Shown here: in pieces, positions 19,975-32,500 of the stretch
Position numbering within the stretch: the stretch's first letter is position 1
Layout of the letters: the number at the start of each line of letters is the position of its first letter
Source: Symbiodinium natans
Lineage: Eukaryota > Sar > Dinophyceae > Suessiales > Symbiodiniaceae
NCBI GenBank assembly: GCA_905221605.1
Contig: CAJNDS010000180.1
Coordinates: forward strand, 197,501-261,500
Reading direction: 5' to 3'
DNA length: 64,000 nucleotides
Position numbers and translations under genes: made by a program
Notes under the pieces: generated by a model
The model's database searches: none
Told to the model about the DNA's origin: nothing
What the model saw: the letters and a program-made list of their open reading frames with translations, nothing else

Positions 19975-21140
19975 TTGGCAGGCGCTGAGGTTCAGTTGAA
20001 ACTTAGGTGCGGAAATTCCTCGACTCGCACGAGACCTCCCCATGTCCTCGTGGCCGTTGCCATACGCCAACGGCATTCTTCATGTTGCACACCGACAGTG
20101 CGCCACACAATCCGCCGCCGACATTTAAAGCCCAAATTGGTCCCAGGCTTCGCATTGTCCGTTTGGCATCCGCTGCAACGGGAGCCAAGCAGACAGCGGG
20201 TAAGAAAATTCTTTCCCAAATCTGGGAAGGAGATGGAAGGAGACTATACCAAGTTCACCAATCGGCTTTTGGTACAGGGAGGGCGACGTCAGGTGCTAAG
20301 TGGCTTTGATTGGCGCATAAGTTAATGTTAATGACAAGCCTGGCTGAGTACTGCACTTGTTCCGAGAGTTTGAAGTCGATGAATCTCCGGAGAGAGCCTG
20401 TGGTGATGGGTGTGTTTTGATCCTGAGATCTGCTGCTGGCGCTGGGCCTTCCGTCCCATCCGATGCTCTTGTATCTTATTCATGTCACGAATTCTTAGAT
20501 CCCGCCTACGTTTGCTAGTGCGAGCGTGAAAGCCCAGCGTCCTAGAGCCGCCCCTCCCCTCTCTAGTGTGCCCAGACCATAGCTGAAATCCCTTTTTGTA
20601 GGCTTTCTCATGTCGTAGTACATTCTGGTACGTCTCGTATATCATCCTATATCCCACAGCGAAGTCATTCCAGCATATTATCTTACAGCACGATGATGCT
20701 CTGGTACACGATGATGCTCTAGTACAGACCTGGTTGCAGAAGAAACTACAGCACATCATCTCACGGCATCGTCTGTGCTCGCATTGTACCGTTGAAGAAG
20801 AGGCGGCGGTTCCGCCCGCTCCGGCAAAAAACCCGGCACTGGCACGCGATCCCGCGCAGGGGTCTAAGCCCAGGCGTGGCAGAAGGATTCGGGGCTCAAG
20901 TTTTATTGGGCTTAGGGGTTGGTTTAGGGTTTGGGGGTTTCAGGGTTAGGGGGTTTAAGGGGTTTAGGGGTTTTGGTTGTTTTTGCTGGTGGTTGTATTG
21001 ATTGCTATGTTCCTGCAGTTGCGTTATCATGGTAAATCTTTTCTGTCGTGATTGACTATTCCAGAATCATGTGTCATCACGGAAGATAGTAGTAGGCATC
21101 TCCTTAAGTTTGTCGCTCGAGTGCAGCTGGGGCCTTTGTG
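19975..21140. other. Stretch without a confident exon
   Basis: Overlapping weak frames on both strands (19975-20325, 20328-20759). The plus frame at 20790-20890 (EEEAAVPPAPAKNPALAR) could be a small exon, but nothing supports it beyond composition. Confidence 0.35.
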
Positions 21141-21209
21141 CAACAACCGGGCCCTTCTTTAAGAACCATTTAATGAGAAGTCTGGCTTCGTGAACGAATA
21201 GCGCTGAAG

Positions 21210-24115
21210 ACATCGTTCCGGAGGCTCCGCACCAGCGAAGATGTTTACAACCGGCTGCTCCACGACGAGCGCTTTCATCCCGCGAAGGTGGTGGTAGGTG
21301 GCGGGGCCTAGCTTGTTCGTTCTGAAGAATCCTAGGCTGAGATCAAGGAAGGACTGGCCCCTGGCGGCTCTGAATGGTGTTGAACTGGTGAACATCGGTC
21401 CTTGTCCGGATCATGGGCTGTTGAGATTGCATGGAGGATGTTGATGAGGAAGGGGGCCAGTGTGCCAGTGAATTGGTAGGTGCTTGCACCTTCAACTTAA
21501 TCAACTCGAAGACCCCCCCCAAAGTCCATCAAAGCTTTCATCAGCCCTACATTGTGTTGCCCTAAACCCTAAACCTTAAACCCTAAACCCTAAACCCTAA
21601 AACCCTAAACCCTAAATCAAAGGGCCCTGGGTTTTGGGAAACCTTCGCAGAAGGGAGCAGAGGCTCCGAAGCTTGACGGCCCTGGGCTCCCCAAGGCTAC
21701 GAGGATCGCTTCCTGGGCCCGCTTGAGGTGAAGTTGCCCGACTTCCGGCCAGGAGCCGCGGGAATTTGCCCTAAGCCCTAAACCCTAAACCCTAAACCCT
21801 ACACCCTAAGAATCTGCAAGGGGTTTCGTGGCTTTCAGAGGCTTTGCGGGGTCTGCGGGATGCTGGGTTGAGGCTTAGGCGCCCGCAGTCCTCGGGAACA
21901 GAGTGGCCATGGAGCATGAAGGCAGCTGACATCGGAACTGACTAGGGTTTAGGGTTTAGGGTTTAGGGTTTAGGGTTTAGGGTTTAGGGTTTAGGGTTTA
22001 GGGTTCAAGGGACCCCAACTAGCACAGCACGCTGCGGGTTGCAGCACATCTCAGCATATCGCAGTGCAGCACCATGGGCCAGAGATCACAACATGTGGGC
22101 GCGGGTAGGACGGTGTAGCAGTGCAATTAGCAGTGCAAAAAGGAAACTGCTCAATCAGCACGGTTATGTGGGGTTGCTGAAAACGGCGTGTAGGGATAGT
22201 CGATGTCCTTTTTTCAAGGGGATCCTACTACTTGGGCTCAAAATTCGGGGTCCCTTGTGGTCGTAAACCCCCACATCTCCAGGCGGCGACATACCCTTCC
22301 ACCGGGTCTACTACTTTCGGGAGGACAGCAAGCCAGCAAGCCTTCAAGGGTCTGACTCGTGAAGAAGGTTGCTCTTGAGGAAAGAAGGTGTCGGGGTTTA
22401 GGGTTGAGGGTTTAGGGTGTTGCTCTGGCTTGGGGCCTTGCTTCAAAAACCCAGGCTTTTCAATCTTTGGTCGATGTTTGCCGGTCTGGAAGTTCGCACC
22501 CCGTTTCAGGGACATGTGGAGAATGGCCTTGTTTTACTGACCTCATGAATTACAAGAGAGAGACCCCACGGTTTCCCTGTTCAGCTACCATGACGGGAGG
22601 CGTACTTCCGAAGCAAACTTGTGCGGAGTGTCGTTTAAGGCTAAGGCGTCAGCTAGGCGTCAGCTAGGTGGGTAGCAAAACTTAGGGCCTAGGAGGTTTC
22701 TATATTCTTACTATATACATGTATTATTATTACTACACATAATTACTACATATTGTTACTATATATGATGTCTACATATTCTTGCTATATATCATCCCCA
22801 TACATCATTACCACATGATTGCTTATGATTACTATGCCCAGCAGAGGAGGAGGAAGTGCTGTGGGACCGGCGAGCCCGCTTGGACCGCATCTTTGCCACG
22901 GGCGACGTCCCCCCCGCCGCGCTTGGGAAGCTTAGGGCTTCGGGTTTAGGGCTTAGGGTTTAGGGTTTAGGGTGTAGGGTGTAGGGTAGTTCTCTAAAGG
23001 TTGATTGCATGGGCCCTTAATTATATGGCCCCTTACCTCCCCTAACGGGTTCTCAAGTATGGGCCCTTGGGTTCTACAGGGTGTATGAGAGGTATATAAG
23101 GGGTCCCCTGCTAAGGGCCCGTACCAAGGGACCATGCAACTACCCTTACAAGAGCGCAGGGTCCCAGGTCGCCTTTGGATTTATAGGCTTTTGGGGGCTT
23201 ACGCTCAGATGGCGCGGAGCGACTCACTCCAGTGGGGACATGACATGAGGCCAACTTGATTGCATGTTTTGCCTCTCAAACTATCTTGAGAGCCGTGAGC
23301 TGTGTGCATGTCGTTGCCTTTTGAGCTTGATTAGAAATCCTGGCTTGTGTAAATGCAATGTGAGGGCCATCCTCTAAAGTAGCCACGAGTGCTAACTTGA
23401 GGGAGGCTCCTCAGACGGACCCGGCTGGCTGCGAGAGACCCAGTCGCAAAAAGTAGTCAGGGTTTAATTAAGGTTTAGTGTTTAGGGATTTCTTGTTTTT
23501 CCTGTTTTTTGGGGGAGTGGACTTGTCGCACGGGTTCTCGAGCTCGACAGGGTACAACGCCTCTATGGCGCCTACGAACCAAAGTGCCTGATCTTGAGAG
23601 TGGCTTCAATGCCAGGCCGTGTCCGAAGCCGCAGCGGCCGAAACGCAGGCAGGCATCCCCGAAGTTCTGAAACCGAATCCTGTTAGTCTCCAACAATCGC
23701 CTGTCATGCAAGAAGGGATTCTCAGGAGCTTTGCATCAACAGTAGGGCCCTTGCGTTGCATGCTTCATCTGCCCTCGGAAGGCCCAAAACCCCCCAACCC
23801 CCCCCCCCCCCCCCCCCCCCCCCCTTCTCCCCAACACCCTAAACGCAGGATGTGATCCGCCGGGCGAAGGCGACCATGGTCAAGATTCAGAAGGGCATCA
23901 TTAAGGCGCAGCCCCGAAAAGAACAAAGGGGTTCCAGGTCTCAGGCTGTGGCGACCGTTGTATCTTCAGCCAGCAGGAAGGCCCTGCTTGGTGCTTGTGT
24001 CGTTTCAGCAAGGTGCGCTGGAGCCAGACTGATGATCGAAAGGCCTGGCCACGTGCTTCAATGTACGCGGAGAAGAAGAACAAGAAGGACGATGAAAAAA
24101 CGGAAGAGCGAGAGA

Positions 24116-24156
<41 letters not shown>

Positions 24157-26221
24157 AGACAAGAGAGAGAAAAGAGAGAAGAAAGAGAGAGCAAACAGAG
24201 AGCAAAAGAAAGACAGAGATAGAAAGACCTCCAAGCCTTCAGAGAGGAAAAGAAGAAGGGACTTCTCCACTCACCGGTGGGCGCTTGCGCTTGGGCGAGG
24301 AGCCCTCCTCCTAAGCCCAGCAGAAGAAGACGTGAGGGGAAGCGGAGAGGGGGGCTTGGGGCAAGCCTGCCACAGCTTGCGTACCCCAAGTAGCAAGTGG
24401 GGTTCGACAATGATGAGTGTGGTGGTGGTTTACAAACGATCCCAGGTGAAGATGGGGTGGGGAGTTTGGGTCTAATGAGTTGCTAGTGTAGTTAAGATGG
24501 AGTCCCTCGGACACCATGCTGGGGCATGTGCGCTGCACGGGGGAAGAGTTCAGCCCCACCTAGCGCTCCGCGTCAGATGTCATCCTTGATCTTGGGGAGG
24601 CAAAGGTGGAAGAGATCCCGGTCATGAAGTACTCGCCCCAGGTCCATGTATCTCATTTGTTGAAGAATTGCTATGAATTTTGCAGAAGAATTTGTTCAGT
24701 GATGTTTAGCGTGATGAAGCCAGAAAGCCTTTGAGACTGGGGAAGTTGCTTGGGGCCCATATGGCCCATGTGGGCATGTGCAGCCGAGGAGTTGGAGTAT
24801 AGTGATCGCCAGATGCAACTGTAATGCTTGGTTCCGGCCAGTAAACTGCTAGAAATGCCACCACATCCATGCGCATGTGCGCAACTTCAAAGCAGACTCG
24901 AACTACCAAGAGCAGCATGCCACCTCATCGTGCTGCCCCTACACCTACGCCGTTCCCTAACTCAAGAAGGCACCAGGCTCCTACAAAACAGAAAAAAAGC
25001 CAGGGCATCGTCAGACAACCTGAACCTTGTACGCTACACTCCCCATGGACCGAACCCTCGAGCTTCGTCGCAGGCTGGTGCCTGGCTGCCCTTCCCTGGC
25101 GCTGGGGACGCAGTGGGCCGAGAGGAGCTGCGAGTGCTTCGGCGGCAAAGTGCAGGTTTTGGGTGTTGCATGGACGGTTTCCTGCAGGCGCTACTGTAGT
25201 TGGTAAGCGTTGTTCGCTATTCGTTTGTTGTTTGTGAATGTGCTAAGTATAGGAATGAGTTGGTAAGTTTTGCCTTTCGCTTTCTAGTTGAGACTTGTAT
25301 CTCCATGGTGATGAGGAGGAGGATGGTGATGAACATGACGTTATTATTGTTCATGAAATTGTTCTCTCATTCAGGGGTGCTTGTGTCGTCATCAGTTTGG
25401 GGTGCGCGACGGGGTCTTAGGGCTCCGGTGGCATCGGCCCAACTGTGCCGTCATCACGTTGGCAGGGCAAGGCAGCATAGGCAGCTGGCCGATGAACCTC
25501 AACGAGCCTGATGTTGAAGGTTCATCGGTAGTTGTAAGTGAGGCCCTTGTGGTTCTAAACCTGCATGACGACTACTTGCAGCCATGTATGGGCCTTTTCT
25601 TCATGAGGGCGGTAGATGCGGTGAACCCAGGTCCTCACCTTGAACGTCCTCTTCGAGCTGTTTGGCGACGTGGAGACACACATTGAGGCTCTCCGAAAGC
25701 ATTTTTTGGAGCAGGGCGCCTTCAGCTCCATACCCAGCCGAAAGGATCAACAAAACACAAGCATAACTCAGCATACTGCACATGAACACAAGAAGAATAA
25801 CAACCATCAGCATCAGTCATAATACTTAATCACGTAATCACCATCGAAACAAGAAGAATGACCACAAGAAGAATACTTAATAACAATTAGTCATGAGTCA
25901 TAATACTTTTCAAACTATTAATGATACGGCTCGTCGAGTCATGTACTCTTTCGGCCTTGTGCAGGCGAGACAGGCCCAGATCTTCCAGGAGCTCTCGCGT
26001 TGTGGAGCCGACGTTATGGCTTTGCAAGAGGCGTGCAGCTTGGGATCGCCAGTGGTGCTGTATTTGGCGACAAATAGAATACATATACATCTATACATAT
26101 ATGCATCTAACAAGAATACCTAAAAACAAAAAGTCATATCAATAAATGAATAAATAAATAAATATAAATAAATAAATATATATATATATATATAGGCGTA
26201 CATACATATATACGACAATAC

Positions 26222-26264
<43 letters not shown>

Positions 26265-26265
26265 C

Positions 26266-26302
<37 letters not shown>

Positions 26303-29048
26303 TATATATACACATATACATATACATATACAGACACATATACATATACATATACGTCTACGTCTACATATACATATACATCTACATCTACATCTACATC
26401 TACATATACATATACATATACATACATACATATACACACACACACACACGTACATATACACATACACATGTCACAGACACACGCACATGCACCTGCACCT
26501 GCACCTGCACCTGCACCTGCACCTGCACCTGCACCTGCACCTGCACACGCACGTGCACGCGCACGTGCACGCGCACCCGCAAATTGTGATTGATCGAAGA
26601 GGTCACGCCGCAATTCGCTGCGGCGCTTCTCTCGCAGCCCTGGGTGCGCGAGCAGTGCTGGTCCAGCGTCGGAGAGGAGCAAGTGGCCCCCTGCAGCCAA
26701 AGGCCGTAAGCTCTATGGGTTTAGGGAAAAGGGATTGACGAGCACGCCCAAGCCACCAAATTACTGCAACCATGTAAGATCTGAACATTCCTCGTCTCAG
26801 GGTCGAAGTCCACCTTTCTTCAGAGAGTCCACAGTGTGTGAAGCCAAGGCCAGTGTGGACCCATCCGGCCAGCTCATCCTCACGAGGCTGCCCATGGAGT
26901 CCGCATACCTGGGGCGCGCCAGCCCCAGTTTAGGGTTTAGGGTTTAGGGATTGGGAAAGCTGCTGTTGCTTTGTGGCTTCAGAGCTGGGCCCGTCGTCAG
27001 AGATTGAGGAGCTTGAATGTCCCGCCCTTCAAAGGCATCAGCCCGCACAAGAGCGTGGTCCTCGCCTCCATCCCTGTGATGCTGGGGGAGAGCCGGGCTG
27101 TGCCCTGGCAGGGCAGAGGATCCCAAAAGTTCTGCTAGAAGGGGTTTAGGGTTTAGGGTTTAGGGTTTAGGGTTTAGGGTTTAGGGTTTAGGGTTTAGGG
27201 CTTGAAGGGTCATGGTACTTAACCAATAGTTACAATTAGTTCATGAGCACCTTGAACCTCCAAGAAAGGACCCCAAACCCCAAACCCTAAACCCAAAACC
27301 CAAAGGTCACAGTGGCGAACCTCCACCTCTCCGCGGACACGCGCAAGAACCAACAGCAGTGCCGCCTTAGCAGCCGCCAAGAGCAGCTCCGGACGTGTGA
27401 GGCCCTGCTGCTCGAGAGGCCTTTCAGGGGGTTTAGGGTTTAGGGTTTAGGGTCTCCTTGTTTTTCGGCAGGTCTTGGGGATGTAGGTGGTCTGTGGCAT
27501 CTGCTGCGGCGAAAAGCTTTCACGTTCGGGTGCAGGAGGTTGGGCCACGCTGGTAATTAAGCTTTTGCTTGCTGCAAAACTGCCACTTGAAGGTTCATTG
27601 TACTTACAAGCCAATTTGCTATATAATTTGTTAATAAGTACAATGAAGCTTCTAATTGGTTTATAAGTACCAGGAACCTTTTAATTGGTGAACAGGCACC
27701 ATGAACCTTCAAGCAAACCCTAAACCCTAAACCCTAAACCCTAAACCCTAAACCCTAAACCCTTTTTAACCCAGGACTGCTGAGGCTCCGGCCTGAGATG
27801 CAAAGAAGCAAGCCCTAAACCCTAAACCCTGAACCCTGAACCCTGAATCCTGAATCCTGAATCCTGAACCCTGAACCTCCAAGTAAACCCTGAACCCTAA
27901 ACCCGAAACCCTAAACCTTAAACCCTAAACCCTAAACCCCTGAACCTCCAAGCAGGTCCGGGCCGGGTGACCTGGCACTGCTCCTGGGGGATTTCAATGC
28001 CTCGCCCGAGGTAGAGCCGCCTCAGTTCAGGACCGGGGGGGAGCCATGGAGAGCCATGGTAGTCACAATGTTTAAGGTTGAGTTTAGGGTTTAGGGTTTA
28101 GGGTTTAGGGTTTAGGGGTTTAGGGTTTAGGGTTTAGGGTTTAGGGCCACAGCCTTGGCTCCAAACCCGCGCAGGACCAACTTCGTGGATGTCTGGCAGG
28201 AGGCGAACCCCGACAACCCGGGGCACACCTTCGACCCCACACGGTGCCTCGATCTTTCAGGAAGTGCCCTCCAATACCCCTTGATTAAGGAAGACTCCAT
28301 AAATAAATCTGGAGTTCCTTGTATGGTTTAAGGAATGTGCCCTAACTAAGGGGTATTGGAGTCTCTGGGTAAGGCAGGCATGACCTCTGACAGAAGCACG
28401 CGACATGCGGCTTTCAGGAACTCCGTCGCGCGGCGCGTGGCCACCGCTGTGGGCGGTTCACTCGAGCCCCGGCGGCTGGACCGGGGTTCCCTGGAAAGAA
28501 GGGTTCTCGGGGACGAGCTGATGAGATGCAAGATTCGGAGGCAAGAAGACATGAATCATTCAGCACGAAGGTGTGCCCCTGCCTTGAAGACAGGACCGCA
28601 TCTACCTCCACTCCGACACTGGGCAGTGGCGCTGTTGTGCTGAGCTGGTGTGCACGCGCAGCTTTCCCGTTGACGCGGCCTCAGATTTGAACGCGCGTTG
28701 CAGCGGACAGGGTGTCTGAGCCTTGCTTCGCTAAGCCGTGCAGACGTCCACGACATGAGAGTCTGCGCGCAGGCGCGTGGCCCCGCAAAGCGAGAGGCGC
28801 CTGACGACTGGCTGCCAAGGATGCATTCAGGAATGCTTTTTGGGGAGCCCTTGTGTGCAGTAATTACCTTGTGCATTTTGGCCGGAACGAAGACCCTTTA
28901 ATTACTTCCAACCTTCCTGCCCCGGAGCAGCCCAAGGTTCGCCTCAGACCACTTTGGCGTGTTGTGTTCTTTGCGGCCAAGTGCAGCAGATGAGAAGGGT
29001 CCCGAAACCCCTGGCCAGCCGGCTGCAAATGGCCGGTGCTGTGGCTGA
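21210..29048 (+). CDS. MJ1316 domain fused to EEP-family phosphoesterase/nuclease (multi-exon)
   Basis: The MJ1316 domain is read across four exons joined in phase: 21210-21297 ([27 protein letters not shown]), 21696-21761 ([16 protein letters not shown]), 22283-22327 ([13 protein letters not shown]), 22842 to about 22905 ([17 protein letters not shown]). This small domain is thought to bind RNA ends. The EEP domain chains ten exons in phase: 25631-25687, 25965-26030, 26602-26678, 26824-26917, 26983-27096, 27306-27418, 27956-28018, 28175-28250, 28594-28649, 28937-29048. The EEP signatures are all present: [56 protein letters not shown]. The metal and catalytic residues (N, E, N/H, D/N, S-D-H) are therefore intact. 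Stop TGA 29046-29048. The linker probably includes 23850-23930, 24016-24222 (Arg/Glu-rich) and 24570-24638 ([18 protein letters not shown]). Likely role: RNA end processing or repair (inference). Donors are GC in eight cases, GA in two, GT in two. The 5' end is not found. Confidence 0.85.
21561..21617 (-). repeat. Telomere-like array inside an MJ1316-gene intron
   Basis: CCCTAAA units in the intron between exons 21210-21297 and 21696-21761. Confidence 0.9.
21944..22006 (+). repeat. Telomere-like array (TTTAGGG)n inside an intron
   Basis: Nine units between MJ1316 exons 2 and 3. Confidence 0.95.
22205..22272. repeat. Introner-like element, family B (short copy)
   Basis: GGGGATCCTACTACTTGGGC...GTGGTCGTAAACCCCC, just upstream of the MJ1316 exon at 22283. 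Confidence 0.55.
22983..23150. repeat. Introner-like element, family G copy 1
   Basis: GGTTGATTGCATGGGCCCTT...AAGGGACCATGCAACTACCC forms inverted ends. The inner GGGCCCTTGGGTTCTACAGG and ATATAAGGGG boxes recur at 50828-50945. Confidence 0.6.
24119..24150 (+). repeat. (GA)n microsatellite within a coding-like Arg/Glu tract
   Basis: Sixteen GA units; the frame continues as RERERE, so it may be a genuine coding repeat in the linker. Confidence 0.8.
26157..26575. repeat. Microsatellite block (AAAT, TA, ATATAC, CACCTG)
   Basis: Successive simple repeats filling the intron between EEP exons 25965-26030 and 26602-26678. It carries long spurious minus-strand frames. Confidence 0.95.
27143..27202 (+). 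repeat. Telomere-like array (TTTAGGG)n in an EEP intron
   Basis: Eight units between exons 26983-27096 and 27306-27418. Confidence 0.95.
27205..27268. repeat. Introner-like element, family C copy 3 (short)
   Basis: CATGGTACTTAACCAATAG...CACCTTGAACCTCCAAG, fused to the array on its left. Confidence 0.6.
27585..27715. repeat. Introner-like element, family C copy 4
   Basis: CTTGAAGGTTCATTGTACTT at the left is the inverted partner of AAGTACCAGGAACCTT and CACCATGAACCTTCAAG at the right. It is directly followed by CCCTAAA units (27716-27764). Confidence 0.7.
28082..28145 (+). repeat. Telomere-like array filling a 156-bp intron
   Basis: Nine TTTAGGG units between EEP exons 27956-28018 and 28175-28250. 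Confidence 0.95.
28258..28362. repeat. Inverted-repeat element, family I
   Basis: CTCCAATACCCCTTGATTAAGGAA at left and CTAACTAAGGGGTATTGGAG at right are inverted. It lies in the intron before EEP exon 28594. Confidence 0.65.
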
Positions 29049-29508
29049 AAACTACCCTAAACCCCACAACCCCACAACCCCACAACCCCAAAGCCCCAGA
29101 ACCCCAGAACCCCGGAACCCCAAAACCCCAAAACCCCACAACCCCAAAACCCAAGCTGCAAAACCCTTGAACCCGAAACCCTCGAACCAAAAAAACGCCC
29201 TAAACTGCAAGGCCCAAGGCCCACTGAAAGAGCAAAGGTTGCCAAGTCTTCGTCCGGGCGCCCGAGGATGAGGCGCCCTTGCGTCCCCCCCCCCCCCCCT
29301 TTGCCTGTTTGGGGTTTAGGGTTTAGGGTTTAGCTAAAGCCCTAAAACCCTAAAACCCTAACACCCTAAAACCCTAAGACCCTAAAACCTTCAACCCCAA
29401 AACCCCAAACCCCCAACACCCTAAAACCCTATGAAGCCATTAAATGCCTAAAGCCCTTCTCAACGAGGACTCCCGCAACAAGTCCCCCCGAGCTGCGGAG
29501 CCCCCCAG

Positions 29509-32500
29509 GTGCCCGAGGCCGTCTTCGCGGCCCTGGCGCTGCAAGGGCGGCCACTCCTCGAGGCGTTTGTGGGTTTTAGGGTGAGGGGTTTTTGGGGTTT
29601 TAGGGGTTTTGGGGGGGGGGGGGGGGGGGGGGGGAGGTTTGGGGGTTTTAGGTTTTTTGGGTTTTTTGGGTTTTTTGGGTTTTTTGGGTTTTTTGGGTTT
29701 TTTGGGTTTTTTGGGTTTTTTGGGGGGTTTTTGGGGGGTTTTTTGGGGTTTGAGGGGTTTGAGGGTTTGGGGGTTTTGGGGGTTTTGGGTTTAGGGTTTG
29801 CAGCATGTTGGGCTTATCGGTTTGTTGAGGGTTTTGAGGGGTTGTTGAGGGTTTTGAGGGTTTGTTTGAGGGTTTGTTACTTGACAGCTTGACAGCTTTC
29901 ATTCGCTAGCCTGTCCCTGTGAGCGCTTACCATGTTGCTGTGTGTGAGCCAGGTGTTCCAGTAACCCGGCACAAACCTCAGTAGAACGTCAGAGGCAGCG
30001 CCAAGACAGATAAAGACAGCAAAGACACTGGGAAGAGCCATGCCCGCTGCAAGAAACGGTTCGGATTTGTCCTGACCTGGCCACCTCGCGATCGCTCAAA
30101 ACCTCACGATTCAGCCCGTTGAAGCCCCTTCCAGCCCCTTCTTAAGGCCCTGCATCGGCCCTAGACCCCTAACCCTAAACCCTAAACCCGAAACCCTAAA
30201 CCCTAAACCCTAAACCCGAAAAGCCCACGAACCCTTTTTTTAAAGCGCTTCCTAAGGCCTTAAACGCCCCGGGAGGTCGTACTTCTGGGCTCCTCGGCCC
30301 TGGGCATTGCAGATGCCGCGGCCCTGATCGACTTAACACCCTTTCCACTTTGTGGTTCTTGGACTCATAGTTTAGGGTTTAGGGTCTAGGGTTGGGATGT
30401 TCCTCCTTATACCAGCGGTCCTTCATAGGCATTCTATTGAGGACTGTTAGTATCCGGGGGAACATCCCAATTCTTGGATCCATGGCCTGGCTGAGGGTTT
30501 CGCGCGGTGTGCTTCACAAGGGTTCAGGGTAGGTTGTCGGGTGCCAACAAATGTGCATCACATGGGCGGAGGGCCTCGAGCTTAGGGAGTGCGGCACACC
30601 TTGGGGAAAGAAGGGCTCAGGATTCCAGAACACGGCAGAGGCGGTGTCAAGGTGGCCTTGTTTCCTGGGGGCTTCTAGCCAAGGGGAGCGATGTGGATCT
30701 TCTCGTGCCTTGGCCGAAGGCATCAGGAAGGCCAATCAAGGCAACGTCGGCATCTTGATGTTGGGGGTTTTTGAGCCCTAAACCCTAAACCCTAAACCCT
30801 AAACCCTAAACCCTAAACCCTTCACCCTAAACCCTAAACCCTAAACCCTAAACCCTAGAATCCGGCTTGAGTCTCTGTTGCTGGCTCGCCTTGACCGCTG
30901 TGGTACATCAAGATCATGCCCCCAGGTAAATTAAACTGCAGTACCTGTCTTGTGGTAGAGGAGGCGACCTTGCTCTGCCACAGCGTCGGGGTTTAGGGTT
31001 TAGGGTTTAGGGTTTAGGGGTTTAGGGGTTTAGGGGTTTAGGGGTTTAGGGGTTTAGGGTTCAGGGTCACAAGCTAGCTCGAGGCGTGTTCGGCAGAGCT
31101 CACCAGCTCGCAGTACTTCTCCTTGGCCCTCCGCGAGCTGGAAGGCCTCGCGAAGGTCAAGGGTCAAGTGCGACGCCCATCACTCCTCGGATGGTAGCCG
31201 CAGCACGGATATGTGGACTTCCGATTCAGAAAGTAAGGATACATGTATATATATATATATATGTATGTATACATATACAGATACATATGCATCTAAGCGG
31301 TCTAGAAGGGTTACCCAATGTCAGGGCCCATCTAAGAGCCCAGCACACCGAAATCCGACTTCGCACCAAGTGCCCCCCTCAGCTTCTCCATGGAGGCCTG
31401 GGTGTGGCTGTAGAGATGGCAGAGGATGCGGCGGTGCCCCTGCTGAAGTTCCAGGCAGCGCGGCCCCGGCAATTTCTGGAAGGGTTGGGCAAGGTTCAGG
31501 GTTGCAGGGTCGCAGGGTTGAGGGTTTTTCGAGGAAGGGTTTCGGATCCTGGCAGCCAGGAGTCCAGTTGCAAAAGGGTGGCAGGGTTGCAGGGTTGAGG
31601 GGTGGAGGGCTCAGGGTTCAGGGTTCATGGTTGAGGGTTGCAGGGTTGAGGGTTCAGGGTTGAAGGCTCAGAGATCAGGGTCCAGGGCGCGCTTGTAAGA
31701 ATTAAAAAGCGAGCTAGTGCGAAGGGTCCTGGGATGAAGAAAGTGGCGTCGACGAGTGTTGCTTGTGGGTCAGGCGTTGCAAAAGTCAGATGGTTGCTTC
31801 CGGTGTTTTTAGTGTGTGAGGGTTAGAGATTCTTTGCTTTGTGGGTTCGGGATTTTTAATGCATGGTCCGGCAACTTGGCATGGGTCCACCACGAGCCAC
31901 GAGCTCTTGGGGGGCCCCTGTTGGCGAACTGCTTGTGACCCTAAACCCTAAACCCTAAACCCTAAACCCTAAACCCTAAACCCTAAACCCTAAACCCTAA
32001 ACCCTAAATGGTGTCGATCCCCTGGGCCCAGGCCGGCGGCAAAGAGTTCGAGGTGCAGTTCGCCAGGCTCGCGGAGGAGCACCTGCCTCTGCTGCGCAGC
32101 AGCCATGCCGGTGGCTGTGACAACGCCTACGAGAGCCTGGGCTACAGACCCGTTTAGGGTTTAGGGTTTAGGGTTTAGGGCCCCCCCACAGTGTTGGACT
32201 GTTCCGGACTCTGTGACAACAGTTTCTTCGTTTTGTTTTGCCACACCAGTACTTTTCCTAGGTATTTTTCTTTTTTTTGGGGCCCAAGCATGTCACAACC
32301 CCGTGCCCTGGTTCCAGCCGTGCCTCAAGAGTCTCCAGGACGCTGCAAGCACTGCTTTTTGAGCCTGGCTCGCCACCGCAGGCGCGGAAGCAGGGCTCAG
32401 GAGGGTTTAGGGTTTAGGGTTTAGGGTTTAGGGTTTAGGGTTTGGGGTTTAGGGTCCCGACGGTCCGTGGCTGACCTCGCACAGAAACTTGAGCGCATGG

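Noticed and set aside
21159-21395. 78-codon minus-strand frame that looks protein-like
   Set aside because: The plus strand here encodes the MJ1316 start, which joins in phase to the next exons; the minus frame is its complement.
26120-26700. Minus-strand frames up to 188 codons
   Set aside because: ATATAC and CACCTG microsatellites inside an intron fixed by EEP exons on both sides.
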